Position numbers and translations under genes: made by a program. The notes below the pieces were generated by a model. That model saw nothing but the letters and a program-made list of their open reading frames with translations, did no database searches and was not told the origin of the DNA. DNA of 64,000 nt. Origin: Paenibacillus sp. BJ-4. GTDB lineage: Bacteria > Bacillota > Bacilli > Paenibacillales > Paenibacillaceae. Positions 7,551-16,392 of the stretch are shown here, in pieces. Numbering within the stretch: position 1 is the stretch's first letter; the number at the start of each line of letters is the position of its first letter. The stretch lies in the NCBI RefSeq assembly GCF_020404765.1, contig NZ_JAIVEM010000023.1:1-64000 (forward strand), given 5' to 3'.

Positions 7551-9018
7551 AAAATGTGGTAAAGCCCAATATATCCTGTAGACGGTATAAGATATCTTTC
7601 CAAAACGTTGAATGATCCTCGTAAGCTGCCAGATCCAGACTGTATTCCTCCCCTTGGTTATTCCATAGCTTATCAAAATAGGCCGCAACCTGTCGGGTCA
7701 GCTTGCTGTCCACCGGAGCGGCCACCCACAATTCATTTTCCAAATTCAGATCATCCAAATTGCGCGGGGTCAAATTTGTAGAGCCCAGCTAAAATTATAT
7801 GATCCCCTTGTGCTTTGGCAATATAAATCATTTTGGTATGGTATTGCTCGTGGGTCGTATTATACCAGCGGATTTGAATGCTTCCCTCCGATTTTTGAGA
7901 CAGCTCCTGAGCAACCGGACGATTGGGAATGCCTATTTTTTCTTGGCCAAACGCATTTTGTTTGGGGTCCAACAGCAATTGAATGCTCACACCGCGTGCG
8001 GAAGCGTCAAGCAGGCTGTTCAACACCTTGCGGTCAGCCAAATAGAACATCCCCATATGAATGCTATCTTCATTCCTCGTCTGCCTAATCTCGTCCAAAA
8101 CCGAGTTATATACTTTGCCTTCGGTTAGATATTTGATCCGGTAGCTGTCTTGACCCGATGGAGTGGAGACTTTCGTCTGTGGCTTATAGGCAGGAAGTTG
8201 ACCGCCGCCCGAGAAGTCCAGTACTGCCTGCTCCGCTTGTAAAATGTCACCGATGATGGGACCCTTCACCTCCAGCGCCACGTTGGAGTGATATGCACTG
8301 GCATCGTGAACGTTGCCTGTAGAGATAAGCGCTGTCTGTTCACTGGCAACCAATTTTCGGTGATTGGCCTTGACGTTTAACAGCTTGAGATAGGAGCGTG
8401 CTGTAACGTCAGGTCCGTCACTGGCCATCAGGTTGGGAATCCAGCCTGTGCCTTGCTGTCCGAACCACTGGAAAAAGGTGCGCCACACCGCAGAATACAT
8501 GGGCGTGGAATCCCGGAGCGGGTCTACATCGGTCAACACAACTTGAATTCCTGCTCGTTTCATATTCTCCAACAAAGGATTGGGGGCTGAATTGTAGTTG
8601 GTATTGACTTCATCCGTAATGAAAAAGATAGGCATATCGGGATGAGCCTTCTTTTTGGCAATCAAAAGATCGGCCATTTGTGCGCTGACTTCGGGGAATC
8701 GCTGGCCTTTATGTTTGTAATCGTTGAACAAAAACAGGTCAATGACAATAAATTGCCGGGCTTCATCAATAATTTTGTGCATACGGTTCAAAATCTGCCC
8801 TTCATGCTGTGCAGCGTTTCCATCCTTGCTACGGTAGGTCAAATCTGTCCAGAAGTTCACCTCGTTGGTTGAATATTCCTGAGATTCATAAGACACGAGA
8901 GGGGGCAACGGCTTGTGGGTCTGATAGATCATTACGGCAATCAGCCACAGGATAAGTAGCAGAATGCTGATTTTTATAATACGGCTTTTTGGCCGGATTT
9001 TGTTTTCTGTTTATCCAT
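7549..9018 (-). pseudogene. Phospholipase-D-like protein, broken by two frameshifts
   Basis: The ORF at 8932-7751 carries a PLD-superfamily protein: a first HxK motif (NHRKLVASEQ) followed by STGNVHDAS, and a second (YHTKMIYIAK). After HIILAG the frame is lost near 7788, and STNLTPRNLDDLNLENE continues in the frame ending at 7549; one G too many in GGG explains it. At the 5' end, ATG 9018 (GGAGGAG 12 nt upstream) opens a short frame MDKQKTKSGQK that ends early, while the adjacent frame encodes a membrane anchor (RIIKISILLLILWLIAVMIYQ) fused to the main ORF; one missing A in an A-run explains it. A repaired protein would be ~490 aa and membrane-anchored. Substrate unknown. It may be a real pseudogene or contain homopolymer errors. 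Confidence 0.75.
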
Positions 9019-9165
9019 GCGGCGGTCAACTCCTCCATTAAATCCTGCATTCCATTCCATCGTGTCAGAACATGCAAATTATGATTATGATTGAACACTG
9101 TCTAGTTATTAACGCAAGTCCACAGAATTGAAGCGGATGCGGGAACGAATTGAAATGAAAAGATT

Positions 9166-9181
9166 AAGGACATATGTCCTT
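9166..9181. promoter_or_regulatory. 16-bp perfect palindrome, candidate operator of the Crp/Fnr regulator
   Basis: AAGGACATATGTCCTT is a perfect 16-bp palindrome 66 bases before the first YdcZ-type gene. A -10-like TTTAAT at 9203-9208 would place the palindrome centre near -41, the class II activator position used by Crp/Fnr proteins. The Crp/Fnr gene lies in the same cluster. The pairing of site and protein is inference. Confidence 0.5.
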
Positions 9182-9246
9182 TATAGGAAGCCTAGCCTAT
9201 AATTTAATATATAAAAACGTCATTTACACGGGGAGAATAACTATTG

Positions 9247-9672
9247 ATGAGAGGAATTTTGTTTGCTTTCCTAGGAGGCGCTTGCATTACGCTGCAAGGG
9301 GTGGCGAATACACGAGTTAGTCATGATATTGGTACATGGCAGGCGGCCACGGTTACTCAATTAACAGGCTTTATTTTGGCAGCCTTGGTCTGGATGGTTA
9401 CACGGGACGGCCGTGTAGCCGAAATGAAGCAGGTAAAGCCGATGTATCTCTGGGGCGGTGCGTTTGCAGCTATTATTATTTTCAGTGAAGTTACGGCTAT
9501 TCAACATATCGGGGTAACGTTCACGATTTCGGCTTTGTTGATTTCCCAGTTGTGTTTAACCTTCCTGGCAGATATCAGGGGATGGTTTGGTCTAATGAAG
9601 CAAAAAATGAAGCTGCCACAATTTATAGGCATTGGGATGATGATTGCGGGTGTGATTATTTTGAAGCTCTAA
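9247..9672 (+). CDS. YdcZ/DUF606-family (DMT superfamily) membrane transporter, copy 1
   Basis: A 141-aa protein with four or five hydrophobic helices. The N-terminal FLGGACITLQGVANTRV and the C-terminal LLISQLCLTFLADIRGWFG match the YdcZ (DUF606) half-size drug/metabolite transporter family. Such proteins are encoded as pairs and probably work as dimers; substrates are unknown. The start is ATG 9247, with the TTG at 9244 equally possible (GGGGAG lies 9-12 bases upstream). A second member follows beyond the Crp/Fnr gene. Confidence 0.8.
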   Translation: MRGILFAFLGGACITLQGVANTRVSHDIGTWQAATVTQLTGFILAALVWMVTRDGRVAEMKQVKPMYLWGGAFAAIIIFSEVTAIQHIGVTFTISALLISQLCLTFLADIRGWFGLMKQKMKLPQFIGIGMMIAGVIILKL

Positions 9673-9729
9673 CTAGAACTTCATTCGTTGAATAAGTCCA
9701 GAACGTAGAAATTGAAGGAGAGCTTAGCA

Positions 9730-10434
9730 ATGAGAGAAATTCAGGACCAAGAGCAACTGCATCATTTTTTGCAACTCCATCAATTGGAATCCATACTCTA
9801 TGAGCCACTGCGTCCTCATTTATCGTTGCATCGTCTAGAACAAGGGGAAAAGCTCTGTGTGCAGGGGGATACTATTGAATATCTGTACATATTGGTGCAG
9901 GGCAAGGTCAAGATTTATACCAGCTCTACAGAAGGCAAGACACTGATTCTCTGCTTCAAAAAACCAATCGAGGTCATTGGTGATGTTGAATATATTCGCG
10001 GTAGTCAAGTCATTAACACGGTAGAGGCGGTGTCTCCCATCTATGTGATTGGTATCCACCATCAATGGATGCATAAATACGGAAGAGGCTATGCTCCTTT
10101 ACTGCAATTTTTACTGGATGTTGTCACGCGAAAGTTTTGCCTGGACTCCGACTTTTCCAACTTCAATCTCATGTATCCCGTGGAAGTCAGACTGGCGAGC
10201 TACCTGCTATCCGTTTCTTTTGAAGAATCGGATTCTGTTTTTCATGAAGAATTACGGGTATCCAGTCTGGTAGATGTAGCGAATCTGATTGGTACCAGCT
10301 ATAGGCATCTTAATCGCGTCATTCGCAAGATGATTGAGGATGGATGGGTTGAGCGGACAAAAGGCTACATTGTCATTCGGGACAGACAAGGTTTAAGCGA
10401 ACTGGCAGGCCATAATATTTACGAATCATTATAA
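9730..10434 (+). CDS. Crp/Fnr-family transcriptional regulator (YeiL-like)
   Basis: A 234-aa protein with an N-terminal cyclic-nucleotide-binding-type beta-roll (EQGEKLCVQGDTIEYLYILVQGKVKIY, ~40-66; GDVEYIRGSQVINTVEAVSP, ~84-105) and a C-terminal winged helix (LVDVANLIGTSYRHLNRVIRKM, ~185-206). The beta-roll resembles the YeiL subgroup, whose ligand is uncertain; no FNR-type cysteine cluster is seen at the N-terminus. ATG 9730 has AAGGAG nine bases upstream. It sits between two YdcZ-type transporter genes in the same orientation, so it probably controls their expression. Confidence 0.85.
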   Translation: MREIQDQEQLHHFLQLHQLESILYEPLRPHLSLHRLEQGEKLCVQGDTIEYLYILVQGKVKIYTSSTEGKTLILCFKKPIEVIGDVEYIRGSQVINTVEAVSPIYVIGIHHQWMHKYGRGYAPLLQFLLDVVTRKFCLDSDFSNFNLMYPVEVRLASYLLSVSFEESDSVFHEELRVSSLVDVANLIGTSYRHLNRVIRKMIEDGWVERTKGYIVIRDRQGLSELAGHNIYESL

Positions 10435-10463
10435 ATCAAAGGATCATCAGGGGAGTTGGTATT

Positions 10464-10955
10464 ATGTTATTAGGGATTGTATTGGCGGTAATTGCGGGGG
10501 CTCTGGTCAGTCTGCAAACGATATTCAATAATAAAGTGAATGAGCGGACGGGTTCATGGGCTACAACCACCTTGGTGCTGGGAACAGGTTTCCTAGCCTC
10601 CTTGCTTGGAAGCCTTATTTTTGAAGGAAAAAATACATTTACTTTGCAGCATATGCAGTTGTGGTACTGGTTCAGTGGAATGATTGGTGTCGGCGTTGTG
10701 TTCTGTCTGGTACAAGGTATGAAGCGGCTTGCCCCAACCTATGCGATCTCAGTTGTATTGACGGCACAATTAGGTACCGCTTTGTTGTGGGATTCGTTAG
10801 GCTGGCTGGGGCTGGAAAAGATTCCATTCACCTTTAACAAGCTGATCGGAGTGCTGGTTATTATCGGTGGTATTTTGGTATTCAAGTTTGGCCAAGGGCG
10901 TACAAAGGAACAACAAGAAAACATTGCGTCTGTACCTGACTCGCTGGAGGGATGA
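10464..10955 (+). CDS. YdcZ/DUF606-family membrane transporter, copy 2
   Basis: A 163-aa membrane protein of the same family as the gene at 9247: LAVIAGALVSLQTIFNNKVNERTG at the N-terminus and VVLTAQLGTALLWDSLGWLGLE near residue 100. It starts 29 bases after the Crp/Fnr gene, with GGGGAG before ATG 10464, so the three genes look like one transcript ending at the terminator at ~11000. It likely forms a heterodimeric transporter with copy 1. Confidence 0.8.
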   Translation: MLLGIVLAVIAGALVSLQTIFNNKVNERTGSWATTTLVLGTGFLASLLGSLIFEGKNTFTLQHMQLWYWFSGMIGVGVVFCLVQGMKRLAPTYAISVVLTAQLGTALLWDSLGWLGLEKIPFTFNKLIGVLVIIGGILVFKFGQGRTKEQQENIASVPDSLEG

Positions 10956-10984
10956 ATTGAAGCAGACGCGAATGGATAGGATAA

Positions 10985-11021
10985 GAAAAAAAGCCGCCCC
11001 TTCAATGGGAGCGGTTTTTGT
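10985..11021 (+). terminator. Terminator after the YdcZ-Crp-YdcZ cluster
   Basis: AAAAAGCCGC...GCGGTTTTT hairpin with one bulge (about 10986-11019), flanked by A-run and T-run, so it may work in both directions. Confidence 0.8.
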
Positions 11022-11194
11022 GATGTATATATTTTTCCATCCATGATACAATGAAGATATCTTAAATTGGCGCCTTTAAAGGCTTTGATACAGGAGACCA
11101 TAAACAGATCGGTTACCGTGTTCGGGAACGGTCTTATTTGTGCTTCTCGAACTCGATACTAATAAACAGAGCGACTTGGATGAGGTGGACATAG

Positions 11195-12295
11195 ATGAGC
11201 AATGCAGAACATAAAAAAGGATCACCTGACGGTTCCGGCAGGATCGGCTCCTTGTTGCCTGCTGCGCGGACAGGTGAACGGAAGATTGAACACGTCCGAC
11301 TTTGTCTGCAAGAAGATGTGGCGGGGCAAGGCATCACTAGTGGGCTGGAGCGGTATGCCTTTAAGCACTGCGCACTACCTGAGCTGCATTTTGACGAGGT
11401 GCGTCTGAATACTGCCTTTCTGGGGCGCACTGTGCGCACTCCGCTGCTCATAAGCTCCATGACAGGCGGCAGCGCCGAGACGGGAGCGATCAATGAGCGA
11501 TTAGCAGAGATAGCTGAGAAGCGGGGCTGGGCACTGGGAGTCGGCTCGGTACGGGCTGCGGTGGAAAGGGAAGAGCTGGCTTCAACCTTTGCGGTTCGCC
11601 GTCTGGCACCCAGCATACCGATTTTTGCCAATCTGGGGGCAGTGCAGCTGAACTACGGATTTGGTGTGGACGATTGTCGTCGTGCTGTGGAAATCGCCGG
11701 AGCTGACATGTTAGTACTGCATTTGAACGGATTGCAGGAGATTTTCCAACCTGAAGGGAATTTGGATTTTAGCGGTCTGCTTGGGCGTATTGAGGAGCTG
11801 TGTCGTCAGCTTTCAGTGCCTGTAGGAGTCAAGGAAGTAGGCTGGGGCATTGATGGCGAGACGGCATCGAGACTGTATGATGCGGGTGCAGCTTTTATTG
11901 ATGTTGCTGGTGCAGGCGGTACAAGCTGGAGCCAGGTGGAAAAATTCCGTAATCCCGATCCTGTACGCCGTGCGGCGGCGGAAGCGTTTGCGGATTGGGG
12001 TAATTCCACCGCAGATTGTATCGTAGAAGTCAGAGCCGCACAGCCCAATGGTGCTCTGATCGGCAGCGGTGGATTGAGAGACGGTGTTGATGCTGCAAAG
12101 GCACTTGTTTTGGGGGCTGATATAGCAGGCTTCGGACGCTCCTTGCTTGGCTCGGCGGTCGCTTCTAGCGAGGCGTTGGAAGCGCGATTGGAGCAGGTGG
12201 AGCTGGAATTGCGTACAGTCATGTTTGGCATCGGAGTAGATGGGATTGATGGTCTTAAAGACACGACTCGACTAAGAAAGAAGGCGAACGAATGA
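11195..12295 (+). CDS. fni: Isopentenyl-diphosphate delta-isomerase, type 2 (FMN-dependent)
   Basis: This 366-aa TIM-barrel flavoenzyme interconverts isopentenyl and dimethylallyl diphosphate for isoprenoid synthesis. Type-2 signatures are RKIEHVRLC (residues ~28-36), LLISSMTGGS (~85-94, FMN/substrate), VLHLNGLQE (His/Gln catalytic region), VGVKEVGWG, and DVAGAGGTSWSQVE near residue 215, then GSGGLRDGVDAAK and GADIAGFGR for FMN phosphate binding. Start ATG 11195 follows GGATGAGGTGG. Its stop overlaps the next gene by four bases (ATGA). An extended -10 (TGATACAAT, ~11044-11052) is a possible promoter. Confidence 0.93.
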   Translation: MSNAEHKKGSPDGSGRIGSLLPAARTGERKIEHVRLCLQEDVAGQGITSGLERYAFKHCALPELHFDEVRLNTAFLGRTVRTPLLISSMTGGSAETGAINERLAEIAEKRGWALGVGSVRAAVEREELASTFAVRRLAPSIPIFANLGAVQLNYGFGVDDCRRAVEIAGADMLVLHLNGLQEIFQPEGNLDFSGLLGRIEELCRQLSVPVGVKEVGWGIDGETASRLYDAGAAFIDVAGAGGTSWSQVEKFRNPDPVRRAAAEAFADWGNSTADCIVEVRAAQPNGALIGSGGLRDGVDAAKALVLGADIAGFGRSLLGSAVASSEALEARLEQVELELRTVMFGIGVDGIDGLKDTTRLRKKANE

Positions 12296-12783
12296 GTGGA
12301 TTCATCACATTGGTTCCGATGAACGCAGAGCAGTATGAACGCTTTGAGCAGCGCTCGCTCGCGGATTACGCGGAGGAGAAAATCCAAGCAGGCACGTGGT
12401 CGATAGAAGAAGCACCGGAGCGGGCAAAGGAAAGCTTCGCCAAATACTTACCGCAAAGACTGGATACACCCCATGCTCACCTGTACATGATTGAGTATTC
12501 AGGAAGTGCTGCTCAGAGCCCAGAGGAAGCGGGATATATTTGGTTCAATATTACAGATGGAACGCAAGGCAGAGAAGCTTTTTTGCTGGATATTCTCATT
12601 TACGATCCATATCAGGGACAGGGTCTGGGTACGTTGACGATGGAGGCATTGGAACAGGAAGCTCGCAAGCTGGGCGCGGTTCGCATCGGTCTGCACGTAT
12701 TCGGGCATAATGAGCGAGCTTTGCATGTATACCGCAAGTCGGGCTATCGGGTTACGGATATCCAGATGAGCAAAGAAATCTAA
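12292..12783 (+). CDS. GNAT-family N-acetyltransferase
   Basis: A 163-aa acetyltransferase with the C-terminal GNAT core: DILIYDPYQGQGLGTLTMEALEQEA carries the Q-x-x-G-x-G/A acetyl-CoA motif (QGQGLG), followed by GLHVFGHNERALHVYRKSGY. The N-terminal half (FITLVPMNAEQYERFEQRSL...) is the substrate side. Start ATG 12292 overlaps the fni stop, so the two are translationally coupled. The acetyl acceptor is not predictable. Confidence 0.88.
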   Translation: MSGFITLVPMNAEQYERFEQRSLADYAEEKIQAGTWSIEEAPERAKESFAKYLPQRLDTPHAHLYMIEYSGSAAQSPEEAGYIWFNITDGTQGREAFLLDILIYDPYQGQGLGTLTMEALEQEARKLGAVRIGLHVFGHNERALHVYRKSGYRVTDIQMSKEI

Positions 12784-12822
12784 GCAGGAATACAGCAAAA
12801 TCCTAAATCCACAGCCGTATGC

Positions 12823-12852
12823 TTGCCGCATGTATAGGTTCTCCTATATAAT
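12823..12852 (+). promoter_or_regulatory. Candidate housekeeping promoter of ychF
   Basis: A -35 TTGCCG (12823-12828) and a -10 TATAAT (12847-12852) are separated by 18 bases, 63 bases before the ychF start. Confidence 0.55.
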
Positions 12853-12915
12853 GTGGGTTGGTAAACTAACAGATGGTAAAACGCATATTTTATATAAACG
12901 GGAGTTGTTCTGATT

Positions 12916-14016
12916 ATGGCTTTAAAAGCGGGGATCGTGGGTCTGCCGAACGTGGGCAAATCAACACTGTTTAACGCAATAACGCAGGCGGGGGCGGAAT
13001 CCGCAAACTATCCATTTTGTACAATTGACCCTAACGTAGGGGTCGTTGAAGTACCGGACGAGCGGCTGGATAAGCTGACTGAGCTGGTAGTACCGAACAA
13101 AACGGTGCCAACGGCTTTTGAATTTGTTGATATTGCGGGGCTTGTACGCGGCGCCAGCAAGGGTGAGGGTCTGGGTAACAAGTTTTTGGCTCATATTCGC
13201 GAAGTGGATGCAATTGTACATGTGGTGCGTTGCTTTGAAGATGAGAATATTACCCATGTGGACGGCAAAATTGACCCAATCAGCGATATTCAGACTATTA
13301 ATCTGGAACTGATTCTGGCTGATATCGAAAGCGTAGACAAGCGCATTGAGCGTTCCCGCAAAAACATGAAGGGCGGCAACAAGCAATACGCCCAAGAGGT
13401 TGAAGTGCTGGAACGGATCAAGGAATCGCTGTATGCTGACAAACCTGCGCGTAGCGTAGAATTGTCAGAAGACGAAAAGCTGATTGTACGCGATCTTCAT
13501 TTGCTCACGATGAAGCCTGTACTGTATGCGGCTAATGTCAGTGAAGATGGTGTAACAGAAGCCGACAGCAATCCATATGTGCAAAAGGTACGTGAATTTG
13601 CTGTTGCAGAAAATGCAGAAGTGGTACCGATCAGTGCTAAAGTAGAGTCTGAAATTGCCGAGCTGGAAGGCGAAGATAAGGCGATGTTCCTTGAGGAGCT
13701 GGGACTGACTGAATCCGGTCTGAACCGTCTGATCAAAGCAGCTTACCGCTTGTTGGGACTGTATACGTATTTCACAGCAGGTGTGCAGGAAGTACGTGCA
13801 TGGACTATCCATAAAGGAACAAAAGCACCAGGCGCTGCGGGCGTAATCCACTCGGATTTTGAACGCGGATTTATTCGCGCCGAGGTTGTATCCTACGATG
13901 ATTTGGTCGCTGCCGGCTCTATGAACGGGGCTAAGGAACGTGGTCAGCTTCGTTTGGAAGGCAAGGAATATGTGGTGCAAGACGGAGACGTTATGCATTT
14001 CCGTTTTAATGTTTAG
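12916..14016 (+). CDS. ychF: Redox-/ribosome-associated P-loop ATPase YchF (OLA1 family)
   Basis: A 366-aa Obg-related P-loop NTPase of normal YchF length. Walker [10 protein letters not shown] is at residues 8-16, the switch-[17 protein letters not shown] near residues 72-87, and a TGS domain near the C-terminus ([28 protein letters not shown] is the hallmark). In the G4 position the family carries a non-canonical motif and prefers ATP. It associates with the ribosome and stress responses. Start ATG 12916 has GGGAG 11 bases upstream. It is monocistronic between its own promoter and the terminator at ~14120. Confidence 0.95.
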   Translation: MALKAGIVGLPNVGKSTLFNAITQAGAESANYPFCTIDPNVGVVEVPDERLDKLTELVVPNKTVPTAFEFVDIAGLVRGASKGEGLGNKFLAHIREVDAIVHVVRCFEDENITHVDGKIDPISDIQTINLELILADIESVDKRIERSRKNMKGGNKQYAQEVEVLERIKESLYADKPARSVELSEDEKLIVRDLHLLTMKPVLYAANVSEDGVTEADSNPYVQKVREFAVAENAEVVPISAKVESEIAELEGEDKAMFLEELGLTESGLNRLIKAAYRLLGLYTYFTAGVQEVRAWTIHKGTKAPGAAGVIHSDFERGFIRAEVVSYDDLVAAGSMNGAKERGQLRLEGKEYVVQDGDVMHFRFNV

Positions 14017-14103
14017 CATGCATTTAAGTGTATAGCACCCGGTGTTGATATATAAACTTATTGGGTTAATGTATATGTGTTTCCTGCATGTGCTAATTAC
14101 GTA

Positions 14104-14135
14104 GTCGCTGCCTGTTCAGGGCGGCGGCTTTTTAT
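14104..14135 (+). terminator. Terminator after ychF
   Basis: A GTCGCTGCC ... GGCGGCGGC stem with wobble pairs (14103-14128) is followed by TTTTTATTT. Confidence 0.7.
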
Positions 14136-14273
14136 TTGGTTCACATTTCTTTTCTTATTAGAGTTTGTCATTCAATTCATTCAGAATTTTGTGGACTCGA
14201 CTCAATAGATTTGCGGAATTTTTGCAAAATCCTAAATTAGCAAGTATTTTTTGTAGCTAATTAATCGATTAGT

Positions 14274-14282
14274 TGTTATAAT
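14274..14282 (+). promoter_or_regulatory. Extended -10 promoter of prfA-prmC
   Basis: TGTTATAAT at 14274-14282 is a consensus -10 with TGn extension, 65 bases before the prfA start. No good -35 is at 17 bp (TTGTAG lies at 20 bp). The ychF-prfA gap (14017-14346) otherwise holds only the ychF terminator and AT-rich sequence. Confidence 0.5.
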
Positions 14283-14346
14283 AAAGAGCTGTAGCCAGTG
14301 AATTTGAAGCTGGTTTCATATTAATTTAACTGAAGAGGTGAATCGC

Positions 14347-15414
14347 TTGTTGGACCGATTGCAATCATTGGCGGACCGCTACGATAAACTGAGCGAACTG
14401 CTCTGCGATCCGGATGTGGCGAACGATAGCAAAAAACTTAGAGATTATTCCAAAGAACAGTCTGATTTACAGCCTGCTTATGAAGCATATACTGAATATA
14501 AAACTGTCGTTGAAGAGCTGGACGCTGCTAAAACTATGCAGGGCGAAAAGCTGGACGACGAGATGCGTGAAATGGTCAAAATGGAGATTGAAGAGCTGAG
14601 TGCCCGTAAGCGGGAGCTGGACGAAAAAATTCGTATTTTGCTGCTGCCGAAGGACCCGAACGATGATAAGAACGTTATTATCGAAATTCGTGGTGCAGCG
14701 GGCGGTGACGAAGCCGCACTGTTTGCAGCGGACTTATACCGTATGTACACCCGTTACGCAGATACTCAAGGCTGGCGTGTAGAGCTGATGGATGCGAACA
14801 TGAATGACCTTGGGGGCTTTAAAGAGGTTATTTTCATGATTAACGGACGCGGTGCTTACAGCAAAATGAAATTCGAAAGCGGCGCACACCGCGTACAGCG
14901 GATTCCGACGACGGAATCTGGCGGACGTATTCATACGTCTACTTCCACGGTATCCGTGATGCCTGAGGCAGAAGAAGTGGATATCGAAATCTTAGACAAG
15001 GATATCCGCGTGGATACATTCTGTTCCAGCGGTGCGGGCGGTCAGTCTGTCAATACGACGAAATCCGCAGTGCGTGTGACGCATATGCCAACAGGCATTA
15101 TGGCAACCTGTCAGGACGGCAAGTCCCAGAACTCCAACAAGGAGAAGGCGCTGCAAGTTTTGCGCGCTCGCATTTCGGATATGATGCGTCAGGAAGAGGA
15201 AGCCAAATATGCAGGCGAGCGTAAGAGCAAAGTAGGTACTGGGGATCGCAGTGAGCGCATCCGTACCTACAACTTCCCGCAAAGTCGTGTAACAGATCAC
15301 CGTATTGGCTTGACCGTGCACAAGCTGGATCAGGTGATGAACGGGGAGATTGAAGAAATCGTATCGGCACTCACGATTGCGGAGCAGGCTGATTTGATGG
15401 AACAAGGGGTTTAA
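14347..15414 (+). CDS. prfA: Peptide chain release factor 1
   Basis: A 355-aa class I release factor that reads UAA/UAG. The anticodon-like region [14 protein letters not shown] and the universal GGQ loop [16 protein letters not shown] (residues ~225-240) are intact. TTG 14347 is preferred as start because the product then begins [15 protein letters not shown] like the Bacillus protein, with AGGTG about six bases upstream; GTG 14338 would add three residues. The methyltransferase that modifies its GGQ glutamine, PrmC, is encoded immediately downstream. Confidence 0.96.
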   Translation: MLDRLQSLADRYDKLSELLCDPDVANDSKKLRDYSKEQSDLQPAYEAYTEYKTVVEELDAAKTMQGEKLDDEMREMVKMEIEELSARKRELDEKIRILLLPKDPNDDKNVIIEIRGAAGGDEAALFAADLYRMYTRYADTQGWRVELMDANMNDLGGFKEVIFMINGRGAYSKMKFESGAHRVQRIPTTESGGRIHTSTSTVSVMPEAEEVDIEILDKDIRVDTFCSSGAGGQSVNTTKSAVRVTHMPTGIMATCQDGKSQNSNKEKALQVLRARISDMMRQEEEAKYAGERKSKVGTGDRSERIRTYNFPQSRVTDHRIGLTVHKLDQVMNGEIEEIVSALTIAEQADLMEQGV

Positions 15415-15465
15415 GCTGTGGGACACGAACGTGATCGTGTATATCGAATGTCGCCGGAGCAGAAC

Positions 15466-16317
15466 ATGAGTATCAGAGAAGCCTTAGTTGAGGCTTCTTC
15501 TTTTTTAGGAAGCTGTGGCGTGCTGGAGCCGCAGCATAATGCCCGCCTGTTGCTGGAGCACGTGCTTGGGCTGGAAGGCACGGCCTTCTACGCTGCGCTG
15601 GCTGATCCATTCCCTGTCTCTGGCAAGGAGATGTGGGAAGCGCTCATAAGCCGTAAAGCAGCGGGCGAACCGGCGCAGTATATTATCGGACGGCAGGAAT
15701 TTTATGGCCGCCCGTTTGCGGTTTCACCGTCGGTGCTAATCCCGCGCCCCGAGACCGAATTGCTCGTCGAGGCCATACTCCAGCACGGCGATCATTTGTG
15801 GCCGAACGGCGCTCCGCAGGCGCTCGATATCGGCACGGGCAGCGGTGCGATCGCCGTGACACTGGCGGCTGAGCGACCGCGCTGGCGCGTAGTAGCGGGG
15901 GATATTTCCGCTGCTGCGCTGGAAATGGCCGCCCGTAACGCAGTGGCCAACGGGGCAGCCGTGGAATTCCGCGAGGGCGATTTGCTAACGCCGTTTGCGG
16001 GTTCGGCAGTAGACATCCTCGTGTCCAACCCGCCGTATATTCCGGCTGCTGATATCGCTGGCTTGCAGCCGGAGGTGCGCGATCATGAGCCGCGTATGGC
16101 GCTGGATGGCGGCCCTGACGGGCTTGGCCCGTATCGGGCGATGCTGGAGCAGCTAGGGCTCCTTCAGGCTCCGCCCCGGCTGATCGGCTTCGAGCTGGGC
16201 ATGGGACAGGCCAGAGACGTGGCCGCTTTGCTAGAGCAGGCAGGTCATTGGAAGACAATCTTGATTGTTCCGGACCTTGCAGGCATTGAACGACATGTCC
16301 TAGGCGTCTCGGAGTAG
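15466..16317 (+). CDS. prmC: Release factor glutamine methyltransferase
   Basis: A 283-aa SAM-dependent enzyme that N5-methylates the glutamine of the GGQ motif in release factors. The SAM loop ALDIGTGSGAIAVTLA lies near residue 118 and the catalytic NPPY in VSNPPYIPAAD near residue 186. The N-terminal helical domain (EASSFLGSCGVLEPQHNARLLLEH) matches PrmC. ATG 15466 has GGAG six bases upstream and matches the family N-terminus; GTG 15418, three bases after the prfA stop, and ATG 15448 are alternatives. The middle of the gene is strongly GC-rich compared with prfA. Confidence 0.93.
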   Translation: MSIREALVEASSFLGSCGVLEPQHNARLLLEHVLGLEGTAFYAALADPFPVSGKEMWEALISRKAAGEPAQYIIGRQEFYGRPFAVSPSVLIPRPETELLVEAILQHGDHLWPNGAPQALDIGTGSGAIAVTLAAERPRWRVVAGDISAAALEMAARNAVANGAAVEFREGDLLTPFAGSAVDILVSNPPYIPAADIAGLQPEVRDHEPRMALDGGPDGLGPYRAMLEQLGLLQAPPRLIGFELGMGQARDVAALLEQAGHWKTILIVPDLAGIERHVLGVSE

Positions 16318-16392
16318 TGCTCCATTTTCTTTTTGCGAGTCTTTCCTTTAGAATAAGAGGTGTATGACCGAGAAACGGCTCAGGGGGAAATC

